DNA of 64,000 nt, taken from Nitrospiria bacterium. GTDB taxonomy: Bacteria; Nitrospirota; UBA9217. The notes under the pieces were generated by a model, which did no database searches, had not been told where the DNA came from, and was given only the letters and a program-made list of their open reading frames with translations. Location of the stretch: NCBI GenBank assembly GCA_919901555.1, contig CAKKPG010000018.1, positions 36,702 through 100,701 on the forward strand, read 5' to 3'. Of the stretch, positions 1 to 9,181 are shown piece by piece (position 1 is the stretch's first letter; every line of letters starts with the position of its first letter). A program made the translations under genes and the position numbers.

Positions 1-115
1 TTTTTATCTTCAGACCCCGTAAAGATTTTGGTTTCCTTCGCGTTCTTTGCCTGCCTGTGCGTGTACGCACGCAGACAGGCGCCTTTGCGGTAAAAAATCC
101 TTTTTCGTTTTTGGT
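1..115. repeat. Intergenic degenerate inverted repeat with hairpin
   Basis: This stretch carries no gene. It contains words of the type ccttcgcgttctttgc and gcgcctttgcggt around an imperfect hairpin (gcctgcctgtgcgtg / gcacgcagacaggc). The style matches other word-like inverted repeats in this window, for example near 60.9 kb and 63.9 kb. It lies downstream of the minus-strand kinase, so it could act as a weak terminator; that is inference. Confidence 0.55.
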
Positions 116-117
116 TT

Positions 118-132
118 GACCTGAGTAGTTAC
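118..132. repeat. 15-nt direct repeat, copy 1
   Basis: GACCTGAGTAGTTAC occurs here and again, identically, at 2659-2673, so the two copies bracket the first kinase gene. A variant, GACCTGAGTGGTTGC, is at 6766-6780. Function unknown. Confidence 0.6.
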
Positions 133-171
133 GATTCATCAATAATATCCCGCTAAACATGATAACAAGGT

Positions 172-2493
172 CTACGGGAGCCATCCGTCCAGCGCCTCTC
201 TCACCTTTTTCAACAGTTCAGAGGGTGAGACAGGCTTCGAAATGAAATTCAGCCCCTCTTCGAGCATCCCGTCTTTGTGGATCACGTTCGCGGTGTACCC
301 GCTCATGAAAATCACTTTCACGTCCGGTTTGATTTTGACTGCCTCGACATACACCTCTCTTCCGTTCTTCTTCGGCATCACCACATCCAGAAGGAGAAGG
401 TGCACCTTTTCCCTGTTCTCCGCGAACTTTTCCACGGCGTCCTTGCCGTCCGCCGCTTCGATCACCGTGTAGCCGAACTCTTCGAGCATGTGTTTTGTAA
501 GATCGCGAACGCCGTTGTCGTCTTCGGCCACCAGGATCGTCTCCGTGCCGCCCAGCGGTGTTTCGATCCGTGCAGGCTTGTACTCTTCCACCTTGGCCGA
601 AACCAGGGGAAGATACAGCTTGAACGCCGTCCCCTTCCCCGGTTCGCTGTAAACATTGATGTAACCGTTGTGCTGCTTCACGATGCCGTAAACGATGGCG
701 AGGCCGAGCCCCGTCCCTTTCCCGACCTCTTTCGTCGTAAAAAACGGCTCAAAAACCTTCTGTGCCGTCTTCTCGTCCATGCCGATTCCCGTGTCGGTGA
801 CCGATACGAGGGCATACAAGCCCTCCATCCCGTAGTTATGCGCCCGTATGAATTCCGTATCCAGCCTCACCGCCTCGGTCTCGACCGTAAGAATACCGCC
901 TTTCGGCATCGCGTCGCGCGCGTTCGTCGCGAGGTTCATCAGGATTTGTTCCATATGGATCGTATCGGCGATGACGATGAGATCATCCGGCGCGAGCGAA
1001 ACCCTCAGTTCGATGTCCTCGCCGATGAGCCGCGCGAGCAGTTTTTCGACCCGTTTCACGATATCGTTCAGATTCACGGGTTTCGGGTTGATGATCTGTT
1101 TCCTGCTGAAGGCCAGGAGACCCTGGGTCAACTGCGCGGCCCGCTCCGTCGAGGCGAGAACCTGTTCAACATAATGTTTGAGGGGGTCTTCCTCCCCGAT
1201 TTTCATGTTGAGCAGGTTTCCATACCCGACGATGGCGGTGAGGATATTATTGAAATCATGCGCCACCCCCCCGGCGAGCTGGCCGACGGCCTCCATCTTC
1301 TGGGCGTGGCGGAGTTGCTCCTCGATCTTTTTCTTCTCGGTGATGTCCTGCACGAGTCCGTCATACGCGACGAGGCGGCCCTGTTCGTCATACCGGGGGA
1401 CTATTGCATCCTTTACCCATCGAATCTGGCCATCTTTGCGGACAATCCTGTGTTCAAGGGGAGGCACGGTCTCACCTGAGAGTACCCTGTTGGCCAGTTC
1501 CATTACAGTCCCCCGGTCTTCTTCATGAACCATCCTATACCAGAGGTGAGGGTCAGCCCCGTATTCCTCTGATGTGTAGCCTGTCATCGTAACGCAGCCG
1601 GGGCCATGTTTTGTTGATGCCGTCTTGCCGTCTTGTATCTCAACAGTATAGATATAGTTTGTTACTGATTCGACCAATCGTTTGAACCGCTCCTCACTCT
1701 TTCTCAGACCCTCCTCCGCCTGCCTGCGTTCAATGATTTCGGCCCGCAATGTTTCATTAGCCTTGGCCAGTTCCGCGGTCCGCTCTGCAACTCGCACTTC
1801 TAACTCGTCATGCGCCTTTCTCAGCGCTTCCGCGGCTCGCTTCCGTTCCGCTGCGTCATGACTCGCGTTGTTGATAACAAGTCCCAGGCCCAGAACAAAA
1901 AATGAAATTGCAGTATTGAGCGCCATCGGTATTGTTGTCCCGCCATAAAGTAATGGCGCACCATAGATGTAACCTAAACAGAAAGCTAAACCAATAAAGG
2001 TTGTCAGTCCGGCCAGGACCCTTGTTAGAGCATCCACAGACCAGCGTCTTTTCAAAGATGAGTCAAGAAAAAGCGCAACGCTTGCAAACAAGAAATTGAG
2101 GGCGGTAGGCAAAGCCATCCGGCCCACGGGAATAAGACCGAGTTTCTCCGATGGAATCTGAAAAATCCATCGATCAACATTCAGGTTGATATTTACACTA
2201 ATCTCTGTGAATCGGACCAGAGATAGAACGAAAATCACGGTAGCGCCGATTCTTGATAATTTAAGACCCCACGTTCTCTCCGTTATGAGTGTACAAAGTG
2301 ATATGCCGAGCACAATGAAGGAGAGAGCTGTATTTGGCGCCATCGGGATGTAATCTGCCCGTATACCGGAGAGAATTCTCCATCCCATCAGCCAACCCAC
2401 AATGGTAAACACCCCTAATCCTGCCGCAATGAGGCCGCAAAGTTGCGAAAAGAATTTAGAAGGGATTAAAGAATGATTGGATTGAGTGGTCAT
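172..2493 (-). CDS. Membrane-bound PAS hybrid sensor histidine kinase with receiver domain
   Basis: 773 aa. The N-terminal ~205 residues form about six hydrophobic membrane segments (around 15-36, 53-72, 82-98, 127-143, 156-175, 188-206) of no family I can name. A coiled coil (about 210-265), one PAS domain (about 268-388), HisKA (GGVAHDFNN, phospho-His near 411), HATPase_c (GTGLGLAIVYG) and a C-terminal receiver (LLLLDVVMP phospho-Asp) follow. The attached receiver suggests phosphorelay or autoregulation. The start is supported by GGAGG about 9 nt upstream of ATG. The HisKA-ATPase-REC half is closely similar to the next kinase, suggesting duplication. No output domain or response regulator is seen beside it, and the ligand is unknown. 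Confidence 0.93.
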   Translation of the reverse strand: MTTQSNHSLIPSKFFSQLCGLIAAGLGVFTIVGWLMGWRILSGIRADYIPMAPNTALSFIVLGISLCTLITERTWGLKLSRIGATVIFVLSLVRFTEISVNINLNVDRWIFQIPSEKLGLIPVGRMALPTALNFLFASVALFLDSSLKRRWSVDALTRVLAGLTTFIGLAFCLGYIYGAPLLYGGTTIPMALNTAISFFVLGLGLVINNASHDAAERKRAAEALRKAHDELEVRVAERTAELAKANETLRAEIIERRQAEEGLRKSEERFKRLVESVTNYIYTVEIQDGKTASTKHGPGCVTMTGYTSEEYGADPHLWYRMVHEEDRGTVMELANRVLSGETVPPLEHRIVRKDGQIRWVKDAIVPRYDEQGRLVAYDGLVQDITEKKKIEEQLRHAQKMEAVGQLAGGVAHDFNNILTAIVGYGNLLNMKIGEEDPLKHYVEQVLASTERAAQLTQGLLAFSRKQIINPKPVNLNDIVKRVEKLLARLIGEDIELRVSLAPDDLIVIADTIHMEQILMNLATNARDAMPKGGILTVETEAVRLDTEFIRAHNYGMEGLYALVSVTDTGIGMDEKTAQKVFEPFFTTKEVGKGTGLGLAIVYGIVKQHNGYINVYSEPGKGTAFKLYLPLVSAKVEEYKPARIETPLGGTETILVAEDDNGVRDLTKHMLEEFGYTVIEAADGKDAVEKFAENREKVHLLLLDVVMPKKNGREVYVEAVKIKPDVKVIFMSGYTANVIHKDGMLEEGLNFISKPVSPSELLKKVREALDGWLP

Positions 2494-2821
2494 TGGTCGG
2501 TTCCTCCGGCTGCCTCATCGGCTGTTTTGTTTCTGTTGATTATTGCCTTATTCACCTCCTGAGAAATTAGAAAGAGGGCAAACCCTCGCGCTGTTTTGGC
2601 TGAAGCGGCGCTGCCATGACTGTCGCGGCGCGCTTTTTTGCGCCTATGCTCAGCGGCAGACCTGAGTAGTTACTCATTATTATCTATTTCCCCGATTCTC
2701 CCATTCGCCGATTCCCCGTTTCGTTTTTTACAAACCTCGGCGTTCTCTGCGGTAAATTGAGACTTTTTACACGTGCATCACTATTAATGAACAGACGCAT
2801 TACCGCGGCATCAAGGTCAAA
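2494..2821. other. Intergenic region between two kinases
   Basis: No gene. It holds the 5' region of the first kinase, with a small perfect hairpin GAGGG-caaa-CCCTC (2574-2587), a GC-rich palindromic stretch around 2615-2655, the second copy of the 15-nt repeat (2659-2673), and word-like repeats (gattctcccattcgccgattcc) before the stop of the second kinase. Confidence 0.6.
2659..2673. repeat. 15-nt direct repeat, copy 2
   Basis: Identical GACCTGAGTAGTTAC to 118-132. The two copies flank the 172-2493 kinase and its leader. Confidence 0.6.
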
Positions 2822-5488
2822 TCACCGGTCCAGGACCTCGCGGACTTTCCGTAACAGCGCTGTCGGAGAAAGCGGTTTCGAAATGAAGTCCAGGCCCTCT
2901 TCGAGGATGCCCTTCCGGCGAATAAAACTCGCCGAATAGCCGCTGGTAAAGAGCACTTTGATGCCCGGCTTGAGCGCCTTCGCTTCCTCATAAACTTCCC
3001 TGCCGTTCTTCTTCGGCATGATCACGTCGAGGAGCAGAAGATTGACGGCGTCCTTGTTCGGCAGGAACTTCGCCAGCGCCTCTTCTCCGTCCGAAGCCTC
3101 AATGACGGAATAGCCGAATTCACCGAGCACGGTCTGCGTCAGTTTTCTCACTTCTGCATCGTCCTCAGCCATCAGGACCGTCTCCGACCCGCCCCGGTGG
3201 GGCGCAAGGTCCTGTGCCTGCGCCTCTTCGACGGCGGATTTGATGAGCGGCAGGTAAAGCTTGAATATCGTCCCTTTTCCCGGTTCGCTGTATACGTTGA
3301 TATACCCCCCGTGCTGCTTCACGATGCCATACACGATCGAAAGTCCGAGACCGGTCCCCTTCCCCTCCTCCTTGGTGGTAAAAAAGGGCTCGAAAATCCT
3401 TTTGATCGTCGCGGCCTCCATGCCGGCGCCAGTATCCGAAACAGAGAGGAGCACGTATTCGCCTTGCTGACCGTACCCGTGCATACTGACGAACTCGCCG
3501 CCCAAATGCACGGAAGAGGATTCAACGGTCAGCGCCCCTCCGCCGGGCATGGCATCCCGCGCGTTGGCGGCGAGGTTCATCAACACCTGCTCCACCTGGC
3601 CGCTGTCCGCCATGACCGTCAGCTCCTCATCAGCAAGCCTCATCGTGAACTCGATATTCTCTCCGATGAGCTTTGACAGGAGGTTCTTTACTCTCTTTAC
3701 GATATCGTTGATCCGCACCGGCCGCGCATTGGTTTCCTGTCTGCTGCTGAAAGCGAGGAGGTTATGGGTCAGGTTGGATGCGCGCTCCGCGGCCACCAGG
3801 ATCTGCTCCGCGTGGTGCCGCAAGGGGTCGCTTTTTTTTAATTTTATTTGCAGGAGATACCCAAACCCTATGATGGCGGTAAGAAAGTTGTTGAAGTCGT
3901 GGGCAATGCCTCCCGTCAGCTGGCCGACGGCCTCCATCTTCTGGGCATGGCGGAGCTGATCCTCAAGTTTTCGTTCCGAAGTGACGTCTCGCAGTATTCC
4001 CCGGTGGGCTATGACGCCCCCCCCATCGTCACGGACCGCCGTCGCCGTAATAAGGACGATGAGGGATTCGCCGCTTTTTTTCCTCAACGGCATTTCATGA
4101 TCCTTGACAAACCCTTTTCGTTCCATAAGCTCCGAGAACACTTCCCAATCGCGAAGGTTGACGCAGAGGTCCCTTCCCATATCGGCCTTCAGAAGCTCGT
4201 CCTTTGAGGAAAACCCGAACAGGTCGACGCCTGCGGGATTGACGTCGACGACCCTTCCTTCCGGCGTGTTCATAAAGACGACATCCTTTGATTCCTCGAA
4301 CAGGGTGCGGTATTTTTTTTCGGATTGACGGAGCGCCTCCTCGGTGCGCCTTCGTTCCGTTATGTCCCTGAAGGTCACCACCGCGCCCGTTGTGCTGTCA
4401 CCCTGCTGAATGGGCGTCATGGTGTATTCGACGGGAAAGGATGTCCCGTCTTTTCTGCGGAAAACTTCGCCGTCCACATGGTGGACCCTTCCGTCCCGGA
4501 ACAATGCGCAGGCCCGGCAGTCGTCCGCCGCAGAAAGGGCCTCGTCCGGACCGCCGGGATGCCACGTCTCATGGCCGGAGCGGCCGACAAGTTCGCCGGC
4601 CTGCCAGCCGAGAAAATACCCGGCTGCGGCATTCACGAAGGTGTGGTTCCCCTCGGTGTCAAGCCCGATGATGCCCTCGCCGGCGGACTGCAGAATGAGC
4701 AGGTTCTGATGCCTGAGCCGTTCAAGACGTTCCGCGGCGTCTTTCAATGAACGGTCCTGTTCGTAGAGTTTTACCGAAGTATGGTTGAGCGTGTCGATGA
4801 GCTGCTCGATTTCGAGGGAGCTGCGCTCGCGCGGGATCGTTTCTCCCGTGAGCGCATCGAGCCTTTGTGCGAAGGCCGTCGTTCTCCTGATCGCCCGAAT
4901 GGGACGGCCGAGAAAAAACAGGATCAGGAAGATCCCCGCGGTGACGGCCGGAATGCCCGCAAAAAAGGAGTCTCTCCATATGCGCCTTTTCAACTCCCCG
5001 ATCTCCTCCATGCTATATTCGATCTTTACCCAGCCGAGAAGAGATCCGGCAATAACAGGATTCCATGCGACGATTCTGTCGCTGCCGATGGTAATGACGG
5101 GACGGGTGTCGGCGGGGGGATGGAGCGGGTCGACGTTATAGAGGACCCTCGGCGGGGCGTTGCCCTCGTGTACGGCTTTGCTCAGGACCAGGCCGTCCCG
5201 GTTGCACACCTCGATGGACAATACATGGGGAAACTCCGCAAGCTTCACGACAAAGGTTTCGAGAGAGGCGACATCTTCCGTGAGCAGGTAGTTGATGCTG
5301 AGCTCGGCGGAATTTTTCGTAATGATGTACACCTGGTTTTTGATCGCCGCGCTGCCGTTTGCGGCCTGCGAGCGGGCGCTGTACCACGCATAGAGGGCCA
5401 TGGATGCGATCAACAGGAGAGAGACGATAAATCCGACCTGCACCTGGAGATGTCTTGGGAAAATTCCGCGCAGCCGCGCTGTGTCCAT
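2822..5488 (-). CDS. Periplasmic-sensing PAS-PAS hybrid histidine kinase with receiver domain
   Basis: 888 aa from ATG 5488; the ORF track extends to a GTG at 5497 that overlaps the upstream stop codon. ATG is preferred because GGAG lies upstream of it and directly abuts the GTG. There is a membrane segment near 17-39, a ~130-residue periplasmic domain, a second membrane segment near 175-195 and a HAMP-like linker. Two PAS domains (about 265-385 and 395-510), HisKA ([14 protein letters not shown]), HATPase_c ([11 protein letters not shown]) and a receiver (LLLLDVIMP) follow. It directly follows a PhnD-like periplasmic binding protein in a two-gene unit with no transporter, so the binding protein probably presents a ligand to the periplasmic domain. 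That is inference from arrangement. Confidence 0.92.
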   Translation of the reverse strand: MDTARLRGIFPRHLQVQVGFIVSLLLIASMALYAWYSARSQAANGSAAIKNQVYIITKNSAELSINYLLTEDVASLETFVVKLAEFPHVLSIEVCNRDGLVLSKAVHEGNAPPRVLYNVDPLHPPADTRPVITIGSDRIVAWNPVIAGSLLGWVKIEYSMEEIGELKRRIWRDSFFAGIPAVTAGIFLILFFLGRPIRAIRRTTAFAQRLDALTGETIPRERSSLEIEQLIDTLNHTSVKLYEQDRSLKDAAERLERLRHQNLLILQSAGEGIIGLDTEGNHTFVNAAAGYFLGWQAGELVGRSGHETWHPGGPDEALSAADDCRACALFRDGRVHHVDGEVFRRKDGTSFPVEYTMTPIQQGDSTTGAVVTFRDITERRRTEEALRQSEKKYRTLFEESKDVVFMNTPEGRVVDVNPAGVDLFGFSSKDELLKADMGRDLCVNLRDWEVFSELMERKGFVKDHEMPLRKKSGESLIVLITATAVRDDGGGVIAHRGILRDVTSERKLEDQLRHAQKMEAVGQLTGGIAHDFNNFLTAIIGFGYLLQIKLKKSDPLRHHAEQILVAAERASNLTHNLLAFSSRQETNARPVRINDIVKRVKNLLSKLIGENIEFTMRLADEELTVMADSGQVEQVLMNLAANARDAMPGGGALTVESSSVHLGGEFVSMHGYGQQGEYVLLSVSDTGAGMEAATIKRIFEPFFTTKEEGKGTGLGLSIVYGIVKQHGGYINVYSEPGKGTIFKLYLPLIKSAVEEAQAQDLAPHRGGSETVLMAEDDAEVRKLTQTVLGEFGYSVIEASDGEEALAKFLPNKDAVNLLLLDVIMPKKNGREVYEEAKALKPGIKVLFTSGYSASFIRRKGILEEGLDFISKPLSPTALLRKVREVLDR

Positions 5489-5493
5489 TCCGG

Positions 5494-6372
5494 TCACTCT
5501 CCGCTTTGTGGTGCATACTTTCCGAGATTGAGGCTTTCAAGCGACGTATAGTCTTTTTCGTAATCTGTCCTGACCGGGCGTGACAGTTCCACGTTTTTCA
5601 ACAAGGCCTGTGAAGCCCCACTGTCTGCAAGTTTCAGAATAGCCCCTGCAACGGTCTCCCGGACCGAGGCGGGTACGCGGGGGTGGGCGCAGAGGGCGTG
5701 GGACGGCACGGGAGGGGTTTGATAAACAGTGCGCAGCTGATCCTGTAATTCCGGGGACTCCTTGTGGAGGGTCTTGTTCACCCCGCCCCCAGCGGCCGAC
5801 ATGCCCAGAATGACATGGCGGTACACATTGCCGTGGGTCGTGACGTATTTCGGAACGAAGGCTATACTTTCCTTTTCCGAGAGCAGCGCCCGTAAGTACA
5901 TTGACGCAGCAAAAGCGCGCGCAGAGGGGAAAGCCAGCACAGCGCCGTTTAACTGTTTTACCGTTTTGACGGGGCTGTCCTTTCGTACCACGAGGATGCC
6001 GATCAGAGGTTCGGCATCCCGAATGAGGGGGATATATCCTTGCGCCTTTCTTGCCAGCACCGCATGATAGGGGCTGAGATAAACGAAATCGGGCGCGCCG
6101 CTGAGGAAATCCTGTTCAAAGTCCGGAATGGATTTGTAGAATTTCAGTTCCAGCTTCAGCCCCGTGTCAGCGGAAAGACGTGCTGTGAGGGGAATCCAGT
6201 CACGCTCGATGACCGACGGCGTAAACTGCGGAACGATCGCGAGGGTATAGGTTTTCTGCTCCGCAGCCTCCGGAGCCGTACCGGGATATGCTGTAAGCAA
6301 GAATGCCCGGCACAGGAGTGCCGCGAGGGTTCTTACAAGGAAGGTATATGTTGTTTTTTCTCCTCGTTCCAT
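5494..6372 (-). CDS. PhnD-like phosphate/phosphonate-type periplasmic substrate-binding protein
   Basis: About 292 aa from ATG 6372; the ORF track uses a TTG at 6396, which would add an unusual N-terminus. A hydrophobic signal segment precedes the mature start (AAEQKTYTLAIVPQ). The fold markers are those of PhnD/TctC-like proteins: early TLAIVPQF, DFVYLSPYHAVLA, LIGILVVRKDSPVKTVKQL and AFPSARAFAASMYLRALL. No permease or ATPase is nearby; its stop is within a few bases of the kinase start at 5488. This suggests a sensory accessory role rather than transport. The ligand cannot be told from sequence. Confidence 0.85.
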   Translation of the reverse strand: MERGEKTTYTFLVRTLAALLCRAFLLTAYPGTAPEAAEQKTYTLAIVPQFTPSVIERDWIPLTARLSADTGLKLELKFYKSIPDFEQDFLSGAPDFVYLSPYHAVLARKAQGYIPLIRDAEPLIGILVVRKDSPVKTVKQLNGAVLAFPSARAFAASMYLRALLSEKESIAFVPKYVTTHGNVYRHVILGMSAAGGGVNKTLHKESPELQDQLRTVYQTPPVPSHALCAHPRVPASVRETVAGAILKLADSGASQALLKNVELSRPVRTDYEKDYTSLESLNLGKYAPQSGE

Positions 6373-6434
6373 GGCATGCACTCTTCTTCGCAGCAATCCC
6401 GGAAAACCGGACCCGTAACGGCAAGGCCTTTTTG

Positions 6435-6448
6435 GGTATAATTATACC
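6435..6448. promoter_or_regulatory. Perfect palindrome GGTATAATTATACC with embedded -10
   Basis: A 14-nt perfect palindrome lies about 65 bp upstream of the binding protein-kinase pair. It contains TATAAT on the minus strand (6441-6446), so it may be a -10 element and/or a dimer operator for this unit. No convincing -35 was found at 16-18 bp. Confidence 0.4.
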
Positions 6449-6594
6449 AAATAAATCAATTCTCGGTGAGCGCCTGCGAAGAAAGAAAGGGCGAGCATGA
6501 AGCGATTCGGGAAGCGGATCTACTGCGGAGTGTTCCTGCCGGCGACGCTTTCTGAAAGAATGGGCAGGTGCGTTGATAGAGCCGATGATAAATT

Positions 6595-6670
6595 TGGTGG
6601 ACGAGAAGGGATTTGAACCCTCGACCCCCGCATTGCGAACGCGGTGCTCTCCCAGCTGAGCTACTCGCCC
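6595..6670 (-). tRNA. tRNA-Ala (anticodon CGC), CCA encoded
   Basis: Read on the minus strand the cloverleaf is complete: acceptor GGGCGAG pairs with CTCGTCC including the G3:U70 wobble that identifies alanine tRNAs. It has a D-arm GCTCAGCTGGGAGAGC, anticodon stem-loop CCGCG-TTCGCAA-TGCGG with anticodon CGC (reads GCG), and a T-arm with GTTCAAATC. Discriminator A and genomic CCA occupy 6595-6598. The mature tRNA without CCA is 6598-6670. Confidence 0.97.
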
Positions 6671-6694
6671 CTGTCAGTATCACTGGTGGGCTAC

Positions 6695-6723
6695 AATCTA
6701 ATATATCGCATGGAATAATGCAA
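6695..6723 (-). promoter_or_regulatory. Probable promoter of tRNA-Ala
   Basis: On the minus strand TTGCAT (6718-6723) and TAGATT (6695-6700) are separated by 17 bp and lie about 25 bp upstream of the tRNA 5' end. Confidence 0.5.
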
Positions 6724-6865
6724 GTGAAAAGTTGGAGACGACCTCCGGTAACAGACGGAGCGGCTGACCTGAGTGGTTGCCAGACGGACAGAAAGCGCAG
6801 AAAAGCCCTCTCTTGACGGATCGTGAGCTGTAGTCCCGTGTCTATCCTCAGTGCCCTGGAAGCTG

Positions 6866-6894
6866 TTGACAAATCCCTTCGTCTCGGATATAGT
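6866..6894 (+). promoter_or_regulatory. Strong sigma70-type promoter
   Basis: TTGACA (6866-6871), 17-bp spacer, TATAGT (6889-6894). It would start transcription near 6901, about 40 nt before the small basic ORF and the lipoprotein gene at 7055. Confidence 0.75.
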
Positions 6895-6940
6895 GTGCCA
6901 GTTTGTCCATAGAGATATCAGGTGAAAGGAGAACCCTCCC

Positions 6941-7051
6941 ATGCGTGAAAAAGAGCGAGAACTCCGCCGCAAGCGGAAGCGGAGACAAGAACGGCTGCGG
7001 GAACGCCATAAGACCGCCAAAGCCGAAGCTGCTGCAAAGAAAGGAAAATGA
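6941..7051 (+). CDS. Very small, highly basic protein (36 aa)
   Basis: Too short for the ORF track. It has ATG with AAAGGAG about 10 nt upstream, and sits directly behind a strong promoter. The sequence is almost entirely charged (MREKERELRRKRKRRQERLR...) and ends in an Ala/Lys tail; it should be one long basic helix. I know of similar short REKELRRRRKRR-type proteins in environmental genomes but not their function. It ends 3 nt before the GTG of the next gene, so the two are probably one transcript. An RNA- or ribosome-binding role would be speculation from charge alone. Confidence 0.65.
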   Translation: MREKERELRRKRKRRQERLRERHKTAKAEAAAKKGK

Positions 7052-7054
7052 CCC

Positions 7055-8962
7055 GTGCCGCTGAGGCTGACCATTACCCGGGCGATACCGATACTCCTTC
7101 TCGCGGCCCTTGTGCTCGCGGGCTGTCCGCCGAAATTGCCCCCGGAGGCGCCCTGGGAAAAGGACGCCCGCGCACTCCTGGAACAGGCCGACGGCCTCTT
7201 CGTGAAACGCCAGTACGATCAGGCTGCGAAAGCAGTGGACGCCTTTTTCGCCCGGTATCCCAAGAGCAAGCACGCGGACCGCGCGCTTTTCCTCATGGGA
7301 GAAATACGCCTCACGCTCCGGGACTACCCGCGTGCGCTCAGCTACTATAAGGAAATTATTGAGAAGTTTCCGTCCTCATCGCTCATTATCGAGGCCCGGT
7401 ACAAGCTGGGGCTGTGTTACTTCGAGCTCAAGGAGTACGACCTGGCCGTCGCCAACCTTGCTGACCGGGGCAGGATCACCGATCCCGCCAAACTGCGGCG
7501 CACCGCCGAGATGCTCTCGGCGGCATACGGTGTGAAAAAGAACTACTTCCAGGCGATCAAGGAAAACATCGCCCTCATCAACCTTTCCCAGGATGAACGG
7601 CAGAAGTCGGGATATCGTGACCGCATCAAGGAGATCATCGAAAAAAATCTGTCCGAAGATGAATTGAAATCCCTGTCCTCGGGCACGGCCTACCCCGCGG
7701 ATATCGCGCTGCTCCGCTTTGCCGGCCTGATGATGGAACAGCGCAAGTACCGCGAGGCGGTCAAGATCGGCAGGGATTTCCTCGAACGGTTCCCCTCCCA
7801 CGCGGAGAAGACCCGGGCGGAGATGCTCGTTGCCCAGGCCACGGCGAACCTCTCCGCGCCCCGCTACCTTATCGGGGTGCTGATACCGCGTTCGGGGCCG
7901 CTCGCGGCCTTCGGCGACAAGGTGCTCAGGGGCGCTCAACTTGCGCTCCATGAGCATAACCTCCAGAACCCCGACAATCGGGCCGAGGTCATCGTGAAGG
8001 ACTGCGAAGGGTCGCCGGAGAAGACCAACGCTGCAATGGCCGAGCTCGCCTCGCAGGGAATCGTGGCCGCCATCGGCCCCTTGCTGACAAAATCGGTCGA
8101 GGCCCTGGCGCCGTCTCTCGACAAGCTCAAGGTCCCCGTCATCACCCCCGCCGCATCGGGCCCCGGCATTACGGAATTGAGCCCCTGGATCTTCAGAAAC
8201 GCCATTACCAACGCGTCCCAGGCCGCGGCGGCGGCCCAGTACGCCCTCAAGCTCAAACTCAGAAAATTCGTCATCCTCTACCCCGATGACGCATACGGCA
8301 AGGACCTTTCCCGCCTCTTCACAAAAGAGCTGACAAAAAAGGCGGAGCTCCTCGCCACCGTAAAATATCCTCCGGAGACGAACGACTTCGGCCCCTATAT
8401 CAGAAGCATCATGGAGATCGACTTCCGGTCGCGGAAAATCCTTCTCCCCGAAGATGAGGCCGAGCGGAAAAAGCTCTTCCAGGAATATGCGCCGAGCTTC
8501 GACGCCCTCTATCTGCCGGGATATGCCGACAAGGTCGGCCTGCTCATCCCCCAGCTCGCGTTCTACAATATCGCGGGGAAAACGCTGATGGGATCGAACA
8601 GCTGGCATACCGAGGAACTGATAGAGCGCGCCGGACGCCATGCCGAAGGCGCCCTGTTCGTCGACGGTTTCTTCCCGGAGAGCGCCGACCCTGCGATCCA
8701 GTCCGTGATCGCGGCCTATCGTTCGGCATACCAGGAAGAGCCCGATATCCTTGCAGCCCAGGCGTATGACGCTGCCATGATGATACTCTCGCTCCTGAAA
8801 GAGCGAAAGGAGACCCCTCTCGCGGTGAGAGACGGCCTCCTGGCGCTTCAAAATTTCCCCGGCATATCGGGAAGCACGTCCTTTCTGGGCGGCGGCGAGG
8901 CGCAAAAAAAGCTTTTCCTCATCAAGATCGAAGACGGCAGATTTGTGCTCGTAAACGACTGA
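7055..8962 (+). CDS. TPR plus periplasmic-binding-domain lipoprotein (LpoA/PBP-activator-like)
   Basis: 635 aa from GTG, with AAAGG upstream. The N-terminus is a lipoprotein signal with lipobox LAGC, Cys near residue 23. Residues about 45-265 form TPR-like helices (QYDQAAKAVDAFFARYPKSKHADRA). Residues about 270-630 form a type 1 periplasmic-binding fold starting RYLIGVLIPRSGPLAAFGDK, as in branched-chain amino acid receptors and in LpoA-type penicillin-binding protein activators. The TPR plus binding-domain order on a lipoprotein is that of LpoA, so a role in activating peptidoglycan synthases at the outer membrane is the best guess. A solute receptor is the alternative. Confidence 0.85.
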   Translation: MPLRLTITRAIPILLLAALVLAGCPPKLPPEAPWEKDARALLEQADGLFVKRQYDQAAKAVDAFFARYPKSKHADRALFLMGEIRLTLRDYPRALSYYKEIIEKFPSSSLIIEARYKLGLCYFELKEYDLAVANLADRGRITDPAKLRRTAEMLSAAYGVKKNYFQAIKENIALINLSQDERQKSGYRDRIKEIIEKNLSEDELKSLSSGTAYPADIALLRFAGLMMEQRKYREAVKIGRDFLERFPSHAEKTRAEMLVAQATANLSAPRYLIGVLIPRSGPLAAFGDKVLRGAQLALHEHNLQNPDNRAEVIVKDCEGSPEKTNAAMAELASQGIVAAIGPLLTKSVEALAPSLDKLKVPVITPAASGPGITELSPWIFRNAITNASQAAAAAQYALKLKLRKFVILYPDDAYGKDLSRLFTKELTKKAELLATVKYPPETNDFGPYIRSIMEIDFRSRKILLPEDEAERKKLFQEYAPSFDALYLPGYADKVGLLIPQLAFYNIAGKTLMGSNSWHTEELIERAGRHAEGALFVDGFFPESADPAIQSVIAAYRSAYQEEPDILAAQAYDAAMMILSLLKERKETPLAVRDGLLALQNFPGISGSTSFLGGGEAQKKLFLIKIEDGRFVLVND

Positions 8963-8988
8963 AACCAGCCGTTCCTGCGCATTTTTTC

Positions 8989-9017
8989 TTGACACTCCCC
9001 GCGTTTTCCCTTAGTAT
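8989..9017 (+). promoter_or_regulatory. Sigma70-type promoter for pyruvate carboxylase genes
   Basis: TTGACA (8989-8994), 17-bp spacer, TAGTAT (9012-9017), upstream of the biotin carboxylase gene at 9182. The resulting leader would be about 155 nt and includes a word-like inverted repeat. Confidence 0.7.
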
Positions 9018-9078
9018 CCAAGTTCACAATTCCCGCTATTTACTGCTGCGCCGGGGAAAAAATCCGTAACACGACTGC

Positions 9079-9150
9079 CGCGAATAATGCAAATGACACG
9101 AGTAACCCTCGGGATTTATTCGTGAAATTCTTCCATTCGTCTTATTCGTG
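9079..9150. repeat. Word-like inverted repeat (cacgaataa type)
   Basis: Left arm cgcgaataatgcaaatgaca and right arm ending cgtcttattcgtg are imperfect inverted copies. This lies inside the leader of the pyruvate carboxylase mRNA. Confidence 0.5.
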
Positions 9151-9181
9151 ATGCCCTTTCTTTTGATGGAGTTTTCGGCCG

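Noticed and set aside
2494-2565. Leader peptide starting at GTG next to AGGAGG before the first kinase
   Set aside because: The SD-like sequence directly touches the GTG, leaving no normal spacing, and the 21-codon frame has no supporting feature.
2574-2650. Possible c-di-GMP riboswitch upstream of the first kinase (gggcaaaccctc)
   Set aside because: Only one short motif resembles the class; the conserved receptor loops and second helix were not found.
7376-8995. 539-aa minus-strand ORF opposite the LpoA-like lipoprotein
   Set aside because: Antisense shadow; the plus-strand protein has a lipobox, TPRs and a binding domain.
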